Source of the DNA: JAAXKN01 sp050259615
GTDB lineage: Bacteria > Bacteroidota > Ignavibacteria > Ignavibacteriales > SURF-24
Direction: 5' to 3'
Assembly: GCA_050259615.1 (NCBI GenBank)
Contig: JBLNAZ010000202.1
Span: forward strand, 1 to 24,503
DNA: 24,503 nucleotides
The notes beneath the pieces were generated by a model that was not told the origin of the DNA, did not search any database, and worked only from the letters and a program-made list of their open reading frames with translations. The position numbers and the translations under genes are program-made. Positions within the stretch are counted from its first letter, which is position 1; the number at the start of each line of letters is the position of its first letter. This document shows, piece by piece, positions 7,565 through 15,294 of the stretch.

Positions 7565-7873
7565 TTAAGTTGAAAGTTTTTTGTTCAGTATTTTTTCAAC
7601 TTTTTCAATCTTGCTCTCCAGACGGCTTTGGTTTTGTGCGCGGTAATCCACCTTTAAGTTTAAGCTGATTCTACGTGAATCCTGCTGCATCAGCTTAAAG
7701 CACCCCGTTACAACGCCAATTACATCATCCCACTCCCCTTCCAGTATTGTGCCCATGGGTGTAAGCTTGTACTTTACTCCGCTTTCGTCTATATAGTTGA
7801 GTATTTTGGCCACATAGCTGCTCAGGCTTTCGCCTTTATCCATTGGACTCATGCTGAATTCCAGTAAAACCAT
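7565..7873 (-). CDS. Thiamine-binding protein of the MTH1187/YkoF-like (UPF0045) family
   Basis: A 102-residue cytoplasmic protein with the family's ferredoxin-like pattern: MVLLEFSMSPMDKGESLSSYVAKILNYI (1-28) in its usual position, YKLTPMGTILEGEWDDV (35-51), then the RISLNLKVDYR strand (68-78) and a C-terminal helix. Members are small oligomers, and some were shown to bind thiamine or its pyrimidine part. A strong GGAGG sits 4 bases before the ATG, so this is probably the first gene of a run thiamine-binding protein - yjbQ - phnD - phnC - phnE (gaps of 16, 64, 33 and 81 bp). No TPP riboswitch consensus is visible upstream. The family call is firm; the function in this organism is inferred. 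Confidence 0.88.
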   Translation of the reverse strand: MVLLEFSMSPMDKGESLSSYVAKILNYIDESGVKYKLTPMGTILEGEWDDVIGVVTGCFKLMQQDSRRISLNLKVDYRAQNQSRLESKIEKVEKILNKKLST

Positions 7874-8081
7874 TTTACCTCCTTAAAAATATTTCACAGA
7901 CAATAAAAATATAATTTTACGGGTAATTTTCCGAAAAAATTGTTATCTATAATATAAGAAGCTTTGCGTGGGAAAAGCTGAAATTAAGCAAAATTAATGC
8001 GGTAAAATCGGAAAATTCCTGAATCCGTTTCTAATTTTCTGCATCTAACTGATATATAAAAAATAAGGAAGAAGGGAAATT

Positions 8082-8450
8082 ATGTTAGAACATTTAACAA
8101 AAGAGACTTTTCTTAATAAAGTTTTCGATTACGAAAAAAACAGGGAATGGAACTTTGCCGGTGAACTGCCCTGTCTCATTGACTTTTATGCCGACTGGTG
8201 CGGTCCCTGCAAGATGGTGGCGCCGATACTTGAGGAGCTTGCAAAGGAATATGAGGGGAAGATCAATATCTATAAGATAGACACTGAAGCCGAGCAGGAA
8301 CTGGCTGCAATTTTTGGCATCAGGAGCATACCTTCACTGCTTTTCTGCCCTAAAGGTGACAAACCGCAGATGGCGCAGGGTGCGCTTCCGAAAGACGCCC
8401 TGAAAGACGCTATTGAGAAGGTTCTCCTTACCACCACAGTTGAAAAGTAA
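8082..8450 (+). CDS. Thioredoxin
   Basis: A 122-residue thioredoxin-fold oxidoreductase without a signal peptide, hence cytoplasmic. The active site WCGPCK is at 39-44 (Cys40 and Cys43), preceded by the standard LIDFYAD strand, and the cis-proline loop SIPS is at 82-85 (Pro84). Compared with E. coli TrxA it has about 10 extra N-terminal residues and a short tail, and it carries additional cysteines (Cys31, Cys89). It reduces protein disulfides, normally fed by thioredoxin reductase, which is not in the window. A GGAAGAAGG purine stretch precedes the ATG, and a strong terminator follows directly, so it is monocistronic. A TATAAT hexamer at 7948-7953 could be its -10, but no matching -35 is apparent. 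Confidence 0.93.
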   Translation: MLEHLTKETFLNKVFDYEKNREWNFAGELPCLIDFYADWCGPCKMVAPILEELAKEYEGKINIYKIDTEAEQELAAIFGIRSIPSLLFCPKGDKPQMAQGALPKDALKDAIEKVLLTTTVEK

Positions 8451-8468
8451 TAAAGGACAGTATTTGAC

Positions 8469-8526
8469 AAAGCAGGCAGTATAGCTTTCTGAGCCCTTCT
8501 CAGAATTTTATACTGCCTGCTTTTTT
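8469..8526 (+). terminator. Terminator of the thioredoxin gene (nested hairpin)
   Basis: The long arms AGCAGGCAGTATA (8471-8483) and TATACTGCCTGC (8509-8520) are followed by six T's. A second hairpin, TTCTGAG/CTCAGAA (8487-8493/8499-8505), lies inside the loop, giving a two-storey stem. It starts about 20 bp past the stop codon. Confidence 0.9.
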
Positions 8527-8528
8527 AC

Positions 8529-8573
8529 AACTTTGAACCTCGAACTTTGAACTTTTCCGCCGGACCCCGGACC
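8529..8573. repeat. Paired short direct repeats after the thioredoxin terminator
   Basis: AACTTTGAAC occurs at 8529-8538 and again at 8543-8552, separated by CTCG. Seven bases later CCGGACC occurs twice back to back (8560-8566 and 8567-8573). The GC-rich second part stands out from its AT-rich surroundings. The role is unknown; it could be part of a dispersed intergenic element. Confidence 0.6.
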
Positions 8574-8692
8574 TGAAAGCTTATTTATTTCAATTACTTA
8601 CCAATATTTGCTTTTATTCTATCTCCTTTTTTTTATATTTTAGCATACTTTTATCCAATTAACATTAATAGCTGTATTTTCCAGGATTATAA

Positions 8693-9616
8693 ATGAAATA
8701 TTTAGTCGGAATGGATGGCGGTGGCACAAAAACCGCCTGTGTTGTTACAGATACCCAAGGCAATAAGCTTTATGAATGCACCGGAGGCCCGTCGAACTTT
8801 TTGATTATCGGCGCCGATAAGGTTGCTGAAACCCTCTTTAATCTTATTTCTGAAAGTAAAGAAAAACTAGGGGCCGAATATTCGGATTTTATCTCTATTG
8901 TACTCGGCACAACAGGTGCCGGAAGAAGGCCCGATGCCTTGAAAATGGAACAGGCTTTCTGCGAGTATGCTAAAGAAAAAGGAATTACGTTTAATTCATT
9001 TTATGTAGACAGTGATGCGCGCATCGCTCTTGAAGGCGCTTTTTCAGGGAAACCCGGGAGCATACTTATTGCCGGAACCGGATCGATCATGTTCGGCAAG
9101 GATGCTAATGGAACAATCCACCGCGTGGGCGGGTTCGGAAGATTTATCGGCGATCAGGGAAGCGGGTATGTAATTGGGCGCAGAGGCCTTACCATAGTTG
9201 GAAAGGATTTTGACGGAAGAGGTGAAAAAACCATCCTTACATCTTTAGTAGCTGAAAATTTCGGCATGACGACACCAGAGATCCTGATCAGTGAAGTTTA
9301 TAAGAATAACTTTGATATTGCAAGGGTAGCACCCCTGGTAATTAAGGCTGCTGAAATGGGTGATGAGGCCTGCCAGAACATCGTTGAAGAGGAAAGCTAC
9401 GAGCTAGTGCTCCATATTCACGCGATGCTGAAGAAAATGAACCAGGAAGAGCTGGACCTGTGCCTTATAGGCGGAATTGCAAGTTCGGATAATTTCCTTT
9501 CCAAACGCTTCCGCACTCAGGTTGAAAGAAAATTCCATAAGGTCAACATAAAAGAGCCCGACTTCCCGCCTGCTCTGGGTGCTGTAGTTATGGCAAAAGA
9601 AAAAGCAGGAATTTAA
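8693..9616 (+). CDS. BadF/BadG-family sugar kinase, likely GlcNAc/MurNAc kinase (MurK-like)
   Basis: A 307-residue ASKHA-fold ATPase of the BadF/BadG/BcrA/BcrD family, whose single-domain members include eukaryotic GlcNAc kinase and clostridial MurK (MurNAc/GlcNAc kinase). Motifs: phosphate-1 loop GMDGGGTKTACVVTD (6-20), TGAGR (74-78), DSDARIAL (106-113) with the probable catalytic Asp, phosphate-2 IAGTGSI (126-132), GGFGRFIGDQGSGYVIGRR (146-164), and the adenosine loop CLIGGIASSDNF (257-268). The GFGxxxGDxGSG arrangement is typical of the sugar kinases. The benzoyl-CoA reductase activators in the same superfamily carry an Fe-S cluster that I do not see here. An AggA-type purine stretch precedes the ATG. 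Downstream lie an AmpG-like transporter and a NagZ-like enzyme, which favours amino-sugar phosphorylation in peptidoglycan recycling. The exact sugar is inferred. Confidence 0.82.
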   Translation: MKYLVGMDGGGTKTACVVTDTQGNKLYECTGGPSNFLIIGADKVAETLFNLISESKEKLGAEYSDFISIVLGTTGAGRRPDALKMEQAFCEYAKEKGITFNSFYVDSDARIALEGAFSGKPGSILIAGTGSIMFGKDANGTIHRVGGFGRFIGDQGSGYVIGRRGLTIVGKDFDGRGEKTILTSLVAENFGMTTPEILISEVYKNNFDIARVAPLVIKAAEMGDEACQNIVEEESYELVLHIHAMLKKMNQEELDLCLIGGIASSDNFLSKRFRTQVERKFHKVNIKEPDFPPALGAVVMAKEKAGI

Positions 9617-9687
9617 TTACATAGCGGGAAATCCAGCGGAATTTTTATTCAATAGCGCTGAAAAAGAAAATTTTAACAGGAGATTTA

Positions 9688-11037
9688 ATGTCTAAAGAGA
9701 AAACAGATGTAGTGGCTGAAAAAGAAGCCCCGGAGGCCTCAGCATCCGCTGCCCCAAAAGCCAAACCCGGATTTAGAAATCCGTGGGCCTGGGTTCCTTC
9801 ACTTTATTATGCCGAAGGAATTCCTTATGCGATGGTTATGATAGTTTCGGTTATTATGTATAAGGATATGGGCATTTCCAACACAGATATAACATTCTAT
9901 ACCGCATGGTTAAACCTCCCCTGGGTAATTAAACCCCTCTGGAGCCCGTTTCTGGATATGTTCAGAAAAAAACGATCCTGGATCATTTCCATGCAGTTCT
10001 TAATTGGAGTTGGACTTGCAGGGGTTGCCCTTACAATACCCGCAGCTGCATTTTTCCAGTACACTTTAATGTTCTTTTTCCTTCTAGCCTTCAGCTCGGC
10101 CACGCATGACATTGCAGCAGATGGTTTCTACATGCTGGGACTCGATCAGCATAACCAGGCTCTTTATGCCGGCATCAGAAGCACTTTTTACAGAATAGCA
10201 ATGATTACAGCCCAGGGAATTCTGGTATTTTTTGCCGGACATATGGCAAAGACCATGGGAGTTGTAAACGCATGGACAATAATGTTTTATATCATTACAG
10301 GGCTGTTTTTCCTTTTTGCAGTCTACCACTTCTTTATCCTTCCCTACCCTTCCGGCGACAAGCCCGCTGTAGTTGAAGGCTCAGGAAGCGTAATGAAGAA
10401 TTTCGTTAAAACCTTTGCCCTTTTCTTCAGGAAAAAGCAAATTATTCTAATTCTCTCTTTCCTTCTGGTTTACAGGCTGGGTGAGGCGCTTCTTTTAAGC
10501 CTTGTAGCACCGTTCTTAAAAGATCCCCGGACCCTGGGCGGTCTTGCCCTGACTACAGAACAGATCGGCATTGTTTCAGGAACCATAGGAGTTGCCGGGC
10601 TTCTTGCCGGCGGCATCGTGGGAGGCATCTTCTCGGCACGCGTGGGATTAGGCAAAGCCCTCTGGTGGATGTTTGCTGCAATCAACCTGCCTGCCTGGGT
10701 ATATGTTTTCCTCTCATTTACGCAGCCCGAAAGCATTTATATCATAGGCGCTGCTATCGGTTTTGAGCAGTTCTGCTACGGATTCGGTTTTACTGCCTAC
10801 ATGCTCTTCATGATGTATGTATGCCAGGGAGAGCTTAAGACGTCGCATTACTCCATTGCAACGGGCTTCATGGCTTTAAGCATGATGATTCCAAGAATGT
10901 TCGCAGGCAAGATAGAAGATATGCTGGGTTACCAGACGTTCTTTATTATTGCAGTTCTGGCTGTAATTCCGGCATTCTTAATTACCAGAATGCTGCCTTA
11001 TGATCCCGGTTTCGGTAGGAAAACCGAAGAGAAATAA
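9688..11037 (+). CDS. AmpG-like MFS transporter (muropeptide or amino-sugar uptake)
   Basis: A 449-residue polytopic inner-membrane protein with about 12 hydrophobic segments. The hydrophilic N-terminus (1-29) is rich in Ala, Glu, Lys and Pro. AmpG hallmarks are visible: WVPSLYYAEGIPYAM (35-49) as the first helix, NLPWVIKPLWSPFLDMFRKK (76-95), matching the AmpG KFLWSPLMD region, and FSSATHDIAADGFYM (135-149), matching its ASQDI-D segment. AmpG carries GlcNAc-anhydroMurNAc(-peptides) into the cytoplasm; other relatives carry acetyl-CoA or other solutes. The gene is 71 bp after the MurK-like kinase with a good AGGAG sequence, likely co-transcribed, and a terminator follows. The nearby NagZ-type enzyme supports a cell-wall substrate, but which one is not readable from the sequence. 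Confidence 0.78.
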   Translation: MSKEKTDVVAEKEAPEASASAAPKAKPGFRNPWAWVPSLYYAEGIPYAMVMIVSVIMYKDMGISNTDITFYTAWLNLPWVIKPLWSPFLDMFRKKRSWIISMQFLIGVGLAGVALTIPAAAFFQYTLMFFFLLAFSSATHDIAADGFYMLGLDQHNQALYAGIRSTFYRIAMITAQGILVFFAGHMAKTMGVVNAWTIMFYIITGLFFLFAVYHFFILPYPSGDKPAVVEGSGSVMKNFVKTFALFFRKKQIILILSFLLVYRLGEALLLSLVAPFLKDPRTLGGLALTTEQIGIVSGTIGVAGLLAGGIVGGIFSARVGLGKALWWMFAAINLPAWVYVFLSFTQPESIYIIGAAIGFEQFCYGFGFTAYMLFMMYVCQGELKTSHYSIATGFMALSMMIPRMFAGKIEDMLGYQTFFIIAVLAVIPAFLITRMLPYDPGFGRKTEEK

Positions 11038-11131
11038 AAGCCTTCAGGCAGAATTTAACAGATCAGATGACTATTTCAGGGGAACTCAGTGTTCTGATTT
11101 AATTTTTCCTTTTGATACGATTTTTCGGGGA

Positions 11132-11181
11132 CCTCTTATGTTTTTCTCTTTCCAAAGCGGGAACATAAGAGGCTTTTTTTT
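11132..11181 (+). terminator. Terminator after the AmpG-like transporter gene
   Basis: The perfect 11-bp arms CCTCTTATGTT (11132-11142) and AACATAAGAGG (11162-11172) are followed by CTTTTTTTT. It lies about 95 bp past the transporter stop and separates the kinase-transporter pair from the nagZ-like gene, which therefore probably has its own promoter in the 70-bp AT-rich stretch 11182-11252. TTGTAA (11184-11189) and TATTGT, 17 bp apart, are only weak candidates for that promoter. Confidence 0.9.
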
Positions 11182-11252
11182 AGTTGTAAAAGTAAATAGA
11201 TTTTTTTATTGTGATTACGTTTTTATGATAATGCGCCAAAGGAGAAGATAAA

Positions 11253-14165
11253 TTGAAGAAAGTAGCTTTGTTATTTTTAACTGCAGGACTGATTCTATCT
11301 TTTTCTGTTAAAACGACATCTTCTGAAAATTCCGCCAAGTATTTTGCTCATAAAACCAAACCCGAAATGATAAAAAAGAATTCAGAAGCCTTAAGTCCTT
11401 ATTCCGCATTTGACCTGAGCAGTGCGGATGTACGCTGGGTTGAAAATACGCTTAACCATATGACGCTTTATGAAAAATGTGCACAGATGGTTATGCCCTG
11501 GGTTGAAGCTGAGTTCATGAACGAGGATGACCCGAAATATAAAAGGCTCGTACACCTGGTGCGCGATCTGAAAGTCGGCGGCCTTATTTTCTTTGAAGGT
11601 GACGTAATCAATCAGGTTCTGCTTACAAATAAGCTTCAGAAGCTGGCCGATCTTCCGCTGCTGGTTTCAGCCGACTATGAACGCGGCATAGGGATGAGAC
11701 TAAAAGACGCAGTTGAGTTTCCATACAATATGGCTATAGGGGCTGCTGATGATACATGCCTTTCATATCAGATGGGCAGGATCATCGGACAGGAAACGCG
11801 CGCCCTGGGCGTGCAGCAGAATTATGCCCCTATGGTGGACATTAATAACCACGCCGGAAACCCTATCATAAATATCAGATCTTATTCCGAGGACAAAAAT
11901 ATAATTAACAGGCACATGCTGGCCTTCATGAAAGGAATGGAAGAAGAAAACGTACTTACGACTGCCAAACATTTTCCGGGCCACGGCGCAACTGACCTCG
12001 ATTCGCATAAGGACCTGCCGCTTTTAAGCCAGAGCAGAAAGTCATTTGAAGATAACGACCTCGTGCCCTTTGAAAAAGCAATTATAGCAGGAGTTAAATC
12101 CGTAATGGTAGGTCACCTGGAAGTTCCGGCTTTTGAACCCAAACGCGGGCTTCCGGCCACCCTTTCAAAAAACATTGTTACAAAACTCCTTAAAGAACAG
12201 CTGGGCTTTAACGGGCTCGTTGTTACAGACGCCATGAATATGCACGGCCTTACAAAACATTTTAAGTCCGGCCCGGCTGCTCTGAAGGCAGTTGAGGCAG
12301 GAAACGATATCATACTCTTCCCTCCCGATGAGGCAGCCGCAATTTCAGCTATTTATGGTGCCGTTGAGTCAGGTAAGCTTTCAGAAAACAGAATTGACTA
12401 CAGCGCGCGCAAAATTCTGGCAGCAAAGAAATGGCTGCACCTGGATAAGAACAGGTATGCGGATATTGATTCGGTCAGCCGCCAGTTAAATAAAAAATCG
12501 CACATCCGCCTTGCACAGGATATAGCCGATAAATCCATAACTATGGTCAAGAATACCGGCAGCACAATACCCGTTGACCCTGCAAAGTATTTCAGCGTGG
12601 CCTGTATTACGCTCAGCGATTTAAGCGCCCCGGCACCATATTACTTCGAGAAGCTGGTGAAAGAAAGGTTCAATAATGTTAAGCAGGTATCACTCGGAAG
12701 AAAAAGTACAGGCAGGGAATTTAATGAGGCCATGGAAGCCGTCCGGAATTCAGATCTCGTGCTGGTGCCTATATTTGTCAAGGTAAGGGCATTTACCGGC
12801 TCAATCGATATGCCCGAAGAAGAAGCAAAACTGGTAAAAACGCTTGCGGAATTGAAGAAACCCGTTATTTTCATGAGTATGGGAAATCCCTACATTCTTT
12901 CGCATTTCCCGGAAGTGCCGAATTACCTCTGCAGTTATGGTGAACCGAAGGTTTCGCAGATTGCCATGTTAAAAGCCATAACGGGCCAGATCGATATTAC
13001 CGGAAGGCTGCCTATTTCAATACCAAATACGCCGTTTAAGACCGGCGATGGCCTTCAGCTGGAAAGACAGCAGCTGGAAGATATTACAGCCGCAGCTGAC
13101 ACTTCATACGACTTTTCAGGCCTTGACCGGGTTATGAAAGAGGGTCTGGCAGATTCTGTATTTCCCGGCGCAGTGCTCTATGTGGGCTGCAAAGGAAAAC
13201 TCATTTATAAAAATGCATTCGGGCATTATACCTACGGCCCCGATGCCAAGCCTATGACTACTGATGCCATGTTCGATCTTGCCTCGGTCTCGAAGGTTAC
13301 CGGCACCACAACCGCAGCAATGCTCCTTTATGATGAAGGCAGTCTTATACTGGATAAGAGAGTGGCCGATTACCTTCCTGAATTCAACAACCATGGCAAA
13401 GGGAATATTACCATTAGGAATCTGCTCCTCCATAACGCAGGTTTCCCGGCAGACAAACCTTTTTATAAGATGTACAAAACACACGATGAGGTTGCACGGG
13501 ATATTATGAATACGGATCTGGAATATCCCACAGGCACAAAATTCCTTTACAGCGATCTCAGCATGATCTCGCTTCAGCTGGTTATTGAGAAGATTACCGG
13601 CATGCCCCTGGATCAGTTCCTGAAAAAAAGAGTCTTTGAGCCTCTCGGCATGACACATACGATGTATAATCCTCCGAAGAGCCTGCGGAGTTTATGCGTG
13701 CCAACTGAAGTTGACAACTACTGGAGAATGGATACGGTAAGGGGCACGGTGCATGATGAAAATGCCGCCGCAATGGGAGGTGTTGCAGGTCATGCAGGGT
13801 TATTCTCAACCGCAGGAGACCTTTCCATATTTATGCAGATGATACTGAACAAGGGGCGCTACAATGGAAAGCAGCTCATAAAACCTTCCACCGTGGATCT
13901 CTTTACCTCAAGAATATCTGAACAGAGTTCACGCGGCCTGGGCTGGGATACAAAGGCCGTGTCGGGATCTTCAGCCGGGAGCCTCTTCAGCGCCGAGTCA
14001 TTCGGCCACACCGGCTTTACAGGCACCTCCGTCTGGGCAGATAAAACAAGGGATCTTTTTGTAGTTCTCCTAACAAACAGGGTATTCCCGACCAGGAAGA
14101 ACAACAAGATCATAAAATTCCGCCCCAAAGTTCATGATGCCGTTATAAGGGCAATTTCCTATTAA
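11253..14165 (+). CDS. Secreted GH3 beta-N-acetylglucosaminidase (NagZ-like) fused to a beta-lactamase-fold serine hydrolase (AmiE-like)
   Basis: A 970-residue two-enzyme protein. A Sec signal sequence (about 1-20) points to the periplasm or outside. The GH3 catalytic domain (about 60-400) has the NagZ motif KHFPGHGATDLDSHKDLP (239-256), with the Asp250/His252 dyad of GlcNAc-specific GH3 enzymes, and the nucleophile Asp326 in VVTDAMNM. A GH3 C-terminal domain follows (about 420-595). The serine-hydrolase domain (about 615-965) has the SVSK catalytic tetrad (Ser678, Lys681), YSD (766-768) and HTG (919-921), the class C beta-lactamase/DD-peptidase/AmiE pattern. In Bacillus separate NagZ and AmiE act in sequence, releasing GlcNAc and then cleaving MurNAc from L-Ala. 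The start codon is TTG, supported by AAAGGAGAAG 8 bases upstream. The amidase specificity is inferred; a carboxypeptidase or esterase role is possible. Confidence 0.88.
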   Translation: MKKVALLFLTAGLILSFSVKTTSSENSAKYFAHKTKPEMIKKNSEALSPYSAFDLSSADVRWVENTLNHMTLYEKCAQMVMPWVEAEFMNEDDPKYKRLVHLVRDLKVGGLIFFEGDVINQVLLTNKLQKLADLPLLVSADYERGIGMRLKDAVEFPYNMAIGAADDTCLSYQMGRIIGQETRALGVQQNYAPMVDINNHAGNPIINIRSYSEDKNIINRHMLAFMKGMEEENVLTTAKHFPGHGATDLDSHKDLPLLSQSRKSFEDNDLVPFEKAIIAGVKSVMVGHLEVPAFEPKRGLPATLSKNIVTKLLKEQLGFNGLVVTDAMNMHGLTKHFKSGPAALKAVEAGNDIILFPPDEAAAISAIYGAVESGKLSENRIDYSARKILAAKKWLHLDKNRYADIDSVSRQLNKKSHIRLAQDIADKSITMVKNTGSTIPVDPAKYFSVACITLSDLSAPAPYYFEKLVKERFNNVKQVSLGRKSTGREFNEAMEAVRNSDLVLVPIFVKVRAFTGSIDMPEEEAKLVKTLAELKKPVIFMSMGNPYILSHFPEVPNYLCSYGEPKVSQIAMLKAITGQIDITGRLPISIPNTPFKTGDGLQLERQQLEDITAAADTSYDFSGLDRVMKEGLADSVFPGAVLYVGCKGKLIYKNAFGHYTYGPDAKPMTTDAMFDLASVSKVTGTTTAAMLLYDEGSLILDKRVADYLPEFNNHGKGNITIRNLLLHNAGFPADKPFYKMYKTHDEVARDIMNTDLEYPTGTKFLYSDLSMISLQLVIEKITGMPLDQFLKKRVFEPLGMTHTMYNPPKSLRSLCVPTEVDNYWRMDTVRGTVHDENAAAMGGVAGHAGLFSTAGDLSIFMQMILNKGRYNGKQLIKPSTVDLFTSRISEQSSRGLGWDTKAVSGSSAGSLFSAESFGHTGFTGTSVWADKTRDLFVVLLTNRVFPTRKNNKIIKFRPKVHDAVIRAISY

Positions 14166-14187
14166 GTAATTTCTGGTTATTTGCAAG

Positions 14188-14224
14188 GCGGCTTCCGGAG
14201 ATTTTGTCCGGAGCCGCTTTTTTT
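14188..14224 (+). terminator. Terminator of the GH3/serine-hydrolase gene
   Basis: The left arm GCGGCTTCCGGA (14188-14199) pairs with TCCGGAGCCGC (14207-14217) with one bulged T, and seven T's follow. It begins about 20 bp past the stop codon. Confidence 0.9.
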
Positions 14225-14373
14225 ATATTCAGTGGACCTAAAAAAGAACTTTCCCGTATTTGAATAGTCTAAACGGGTAGTGAGGATTTAATTTTCCTTA
14301 TGGTTTAATTATATTAAAAAATTATTAACTTGGTTTTTATTTTAAACTTTGTTTCAACAACGCGGAGTTATGC

Positions 14374-15294
14374 TTGAATTCTGAACAGGTTATTGAAGTA
14401 AAGGGCCTTACTAAACAGTTCAAGGAAGTGCGCGCCGTAAATAATCTCGACCTCAACGTATATAAAGGCGACGTTTTCGGTTTCCTGGGTCCTAACGGAG
14501 CGGGCAAAAGTACTACAATCAGAATGCTCATGTCGCTTATAAAACCCACTTCCGGCTCAATTAAGATTTTCGGAATGTCTCTTGAACATCACCGGAAGGA
14601 TATTCTCAGGAAAGTAGGCGCGATTGTCGAAAAGCCCGATTTTTACCTCTACCTTACGGCTTACAAAAACCTTGAGCTGCTGGGCAGAATTTCCGGAACT
14701 GACACTTCAAAGAAAAGAATTATGGAAATGCTGGAACTGGTTGGCCTTGATAAAAGATATAACAGCAAGGTCAAAACCTTCTCGCACGGCATGAAACAGC
14801 GACTTGGACTTGCGCAGGCACTTCTGCACGATCCCGAACTTATTATACTGGATGAGCCTACTACAGGACTCGATCCGCAGGGGATGAAGGAAATACGCGA
14901 CCTTATTCTCCACCTCAGCCGCGAAAAGGGCAAAACTGTATTCCTGTCCTCACACATCCTCTCCGAAGTTGAAATAATTGCAACCAGGATGATCATTATA
15001 AATAAGGGGACAACAAAGGTTGAAGGAACGGTTAACGAACTGCTGAATTCAGGCGTGCTGAGGGTTACCGTAAAAGTAGAAGACGCTTCCGGTGCCTTAA
15101 GCCTTATTAACGGCTCGCGCTGGGCGCAGTACCTTGAAAGCCACGCCAACAGCGATCTCTTCTTCAATTTACGCCAGGAAGAAATACCCGGACTGAACAA
15201 ATTCCTTGTAGAAAGCAGTGTGTCTGTAAACGCTATAATTCCGATGAAATCTCTCGAAGATTATTTTCTTGCAATAACGGAGGGGAAAGAATAA
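14374..15294 (+). CDS. ABC-2-type transporter ATP-binding protein
   Basis: A 306-residue ATPase of the exporter type (CcmA/NatA-like). Walker A GPNGAGKS is at 39-46, the signature FSHGMKQR at 136-143 (SHGMKQR is usual for this subfamily), and Walker B LIILDEP at 156-162, followed by TTGLDPQGMKEIR and the switch region SSHILSEVE. The last 80 residues are the accessory C-terminal domain seen in this class. The frame has no suitable ATG; the TTG at 14374, with GGAG 6 bases upstream, gives the standard start. The permease gene begins inside the stop codon (TAATG), so the two are translationally coupled. The substrate is unknown. Confidence 0.92.
   Translation: MNSEQVIEVKGLTKQFKEVRAVNNLDLNVYKGDVFGFLGPNGAGKSTTIRMLMSLIKPTSGSIKIFGMSLEHHRKDILRKVGAIVEKPDFYLYLTAYKNLELLGRISGTDTSKKRIMEMLELVGLDKRYNSKVKTFSHGMKQRLGLAQALLHDPELIILDEPTTGLDPQGMKEIRDLILHLSREKGKTVFLSSHILSEVEIIATRMIIINKGTTKVEGTVNELLNSGVLRVTVKVEDASGALSLINGSRWAQYLESHANSDLFFNLRQEEIPGLNKFLVESSVSVNAIIPMKSLEDYFLAITEGKE

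Noticed and set aside
7978..8000. Possible second Pho box upstream of the thiamine-binding protein gene (minus-strand GCATTAA-TTTT-GCTTAAT)
   Set aside because: The repeats match each other poorly and the nearest -10-like sequence is about 30 bp away, unlike the pstS site.
7874..8081. TPP riboswitch upstream of the thiamine-linked genes
   Set aside because: I looked for the CTGAGA and ACCTGATCTGG-type conserved blocks on the minus strand and found none.
13116..13658. 180-residue open frame on the minus strand inside the GH3/serine-hydrolase gene
   Set aside because: It lies wholly antisense to a gene with intact catalytic motifs and shows no recognisable protein character.
11253..14165. Calling the fusion protein an antibiotic-resistance beta-lactamase
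   Set aside because: The serine-hydrolase motifs are shared by peptidases, amidases and esterases, and the fusion to a NagZ-type domain points to cell-wall recycling.
14370..14385. ATG at 14370 as the start of the ABC ATPase
   Set aside because: It is in another frame and meets a stop after four codons; the in-frame TTG at 14374 is the supported start.
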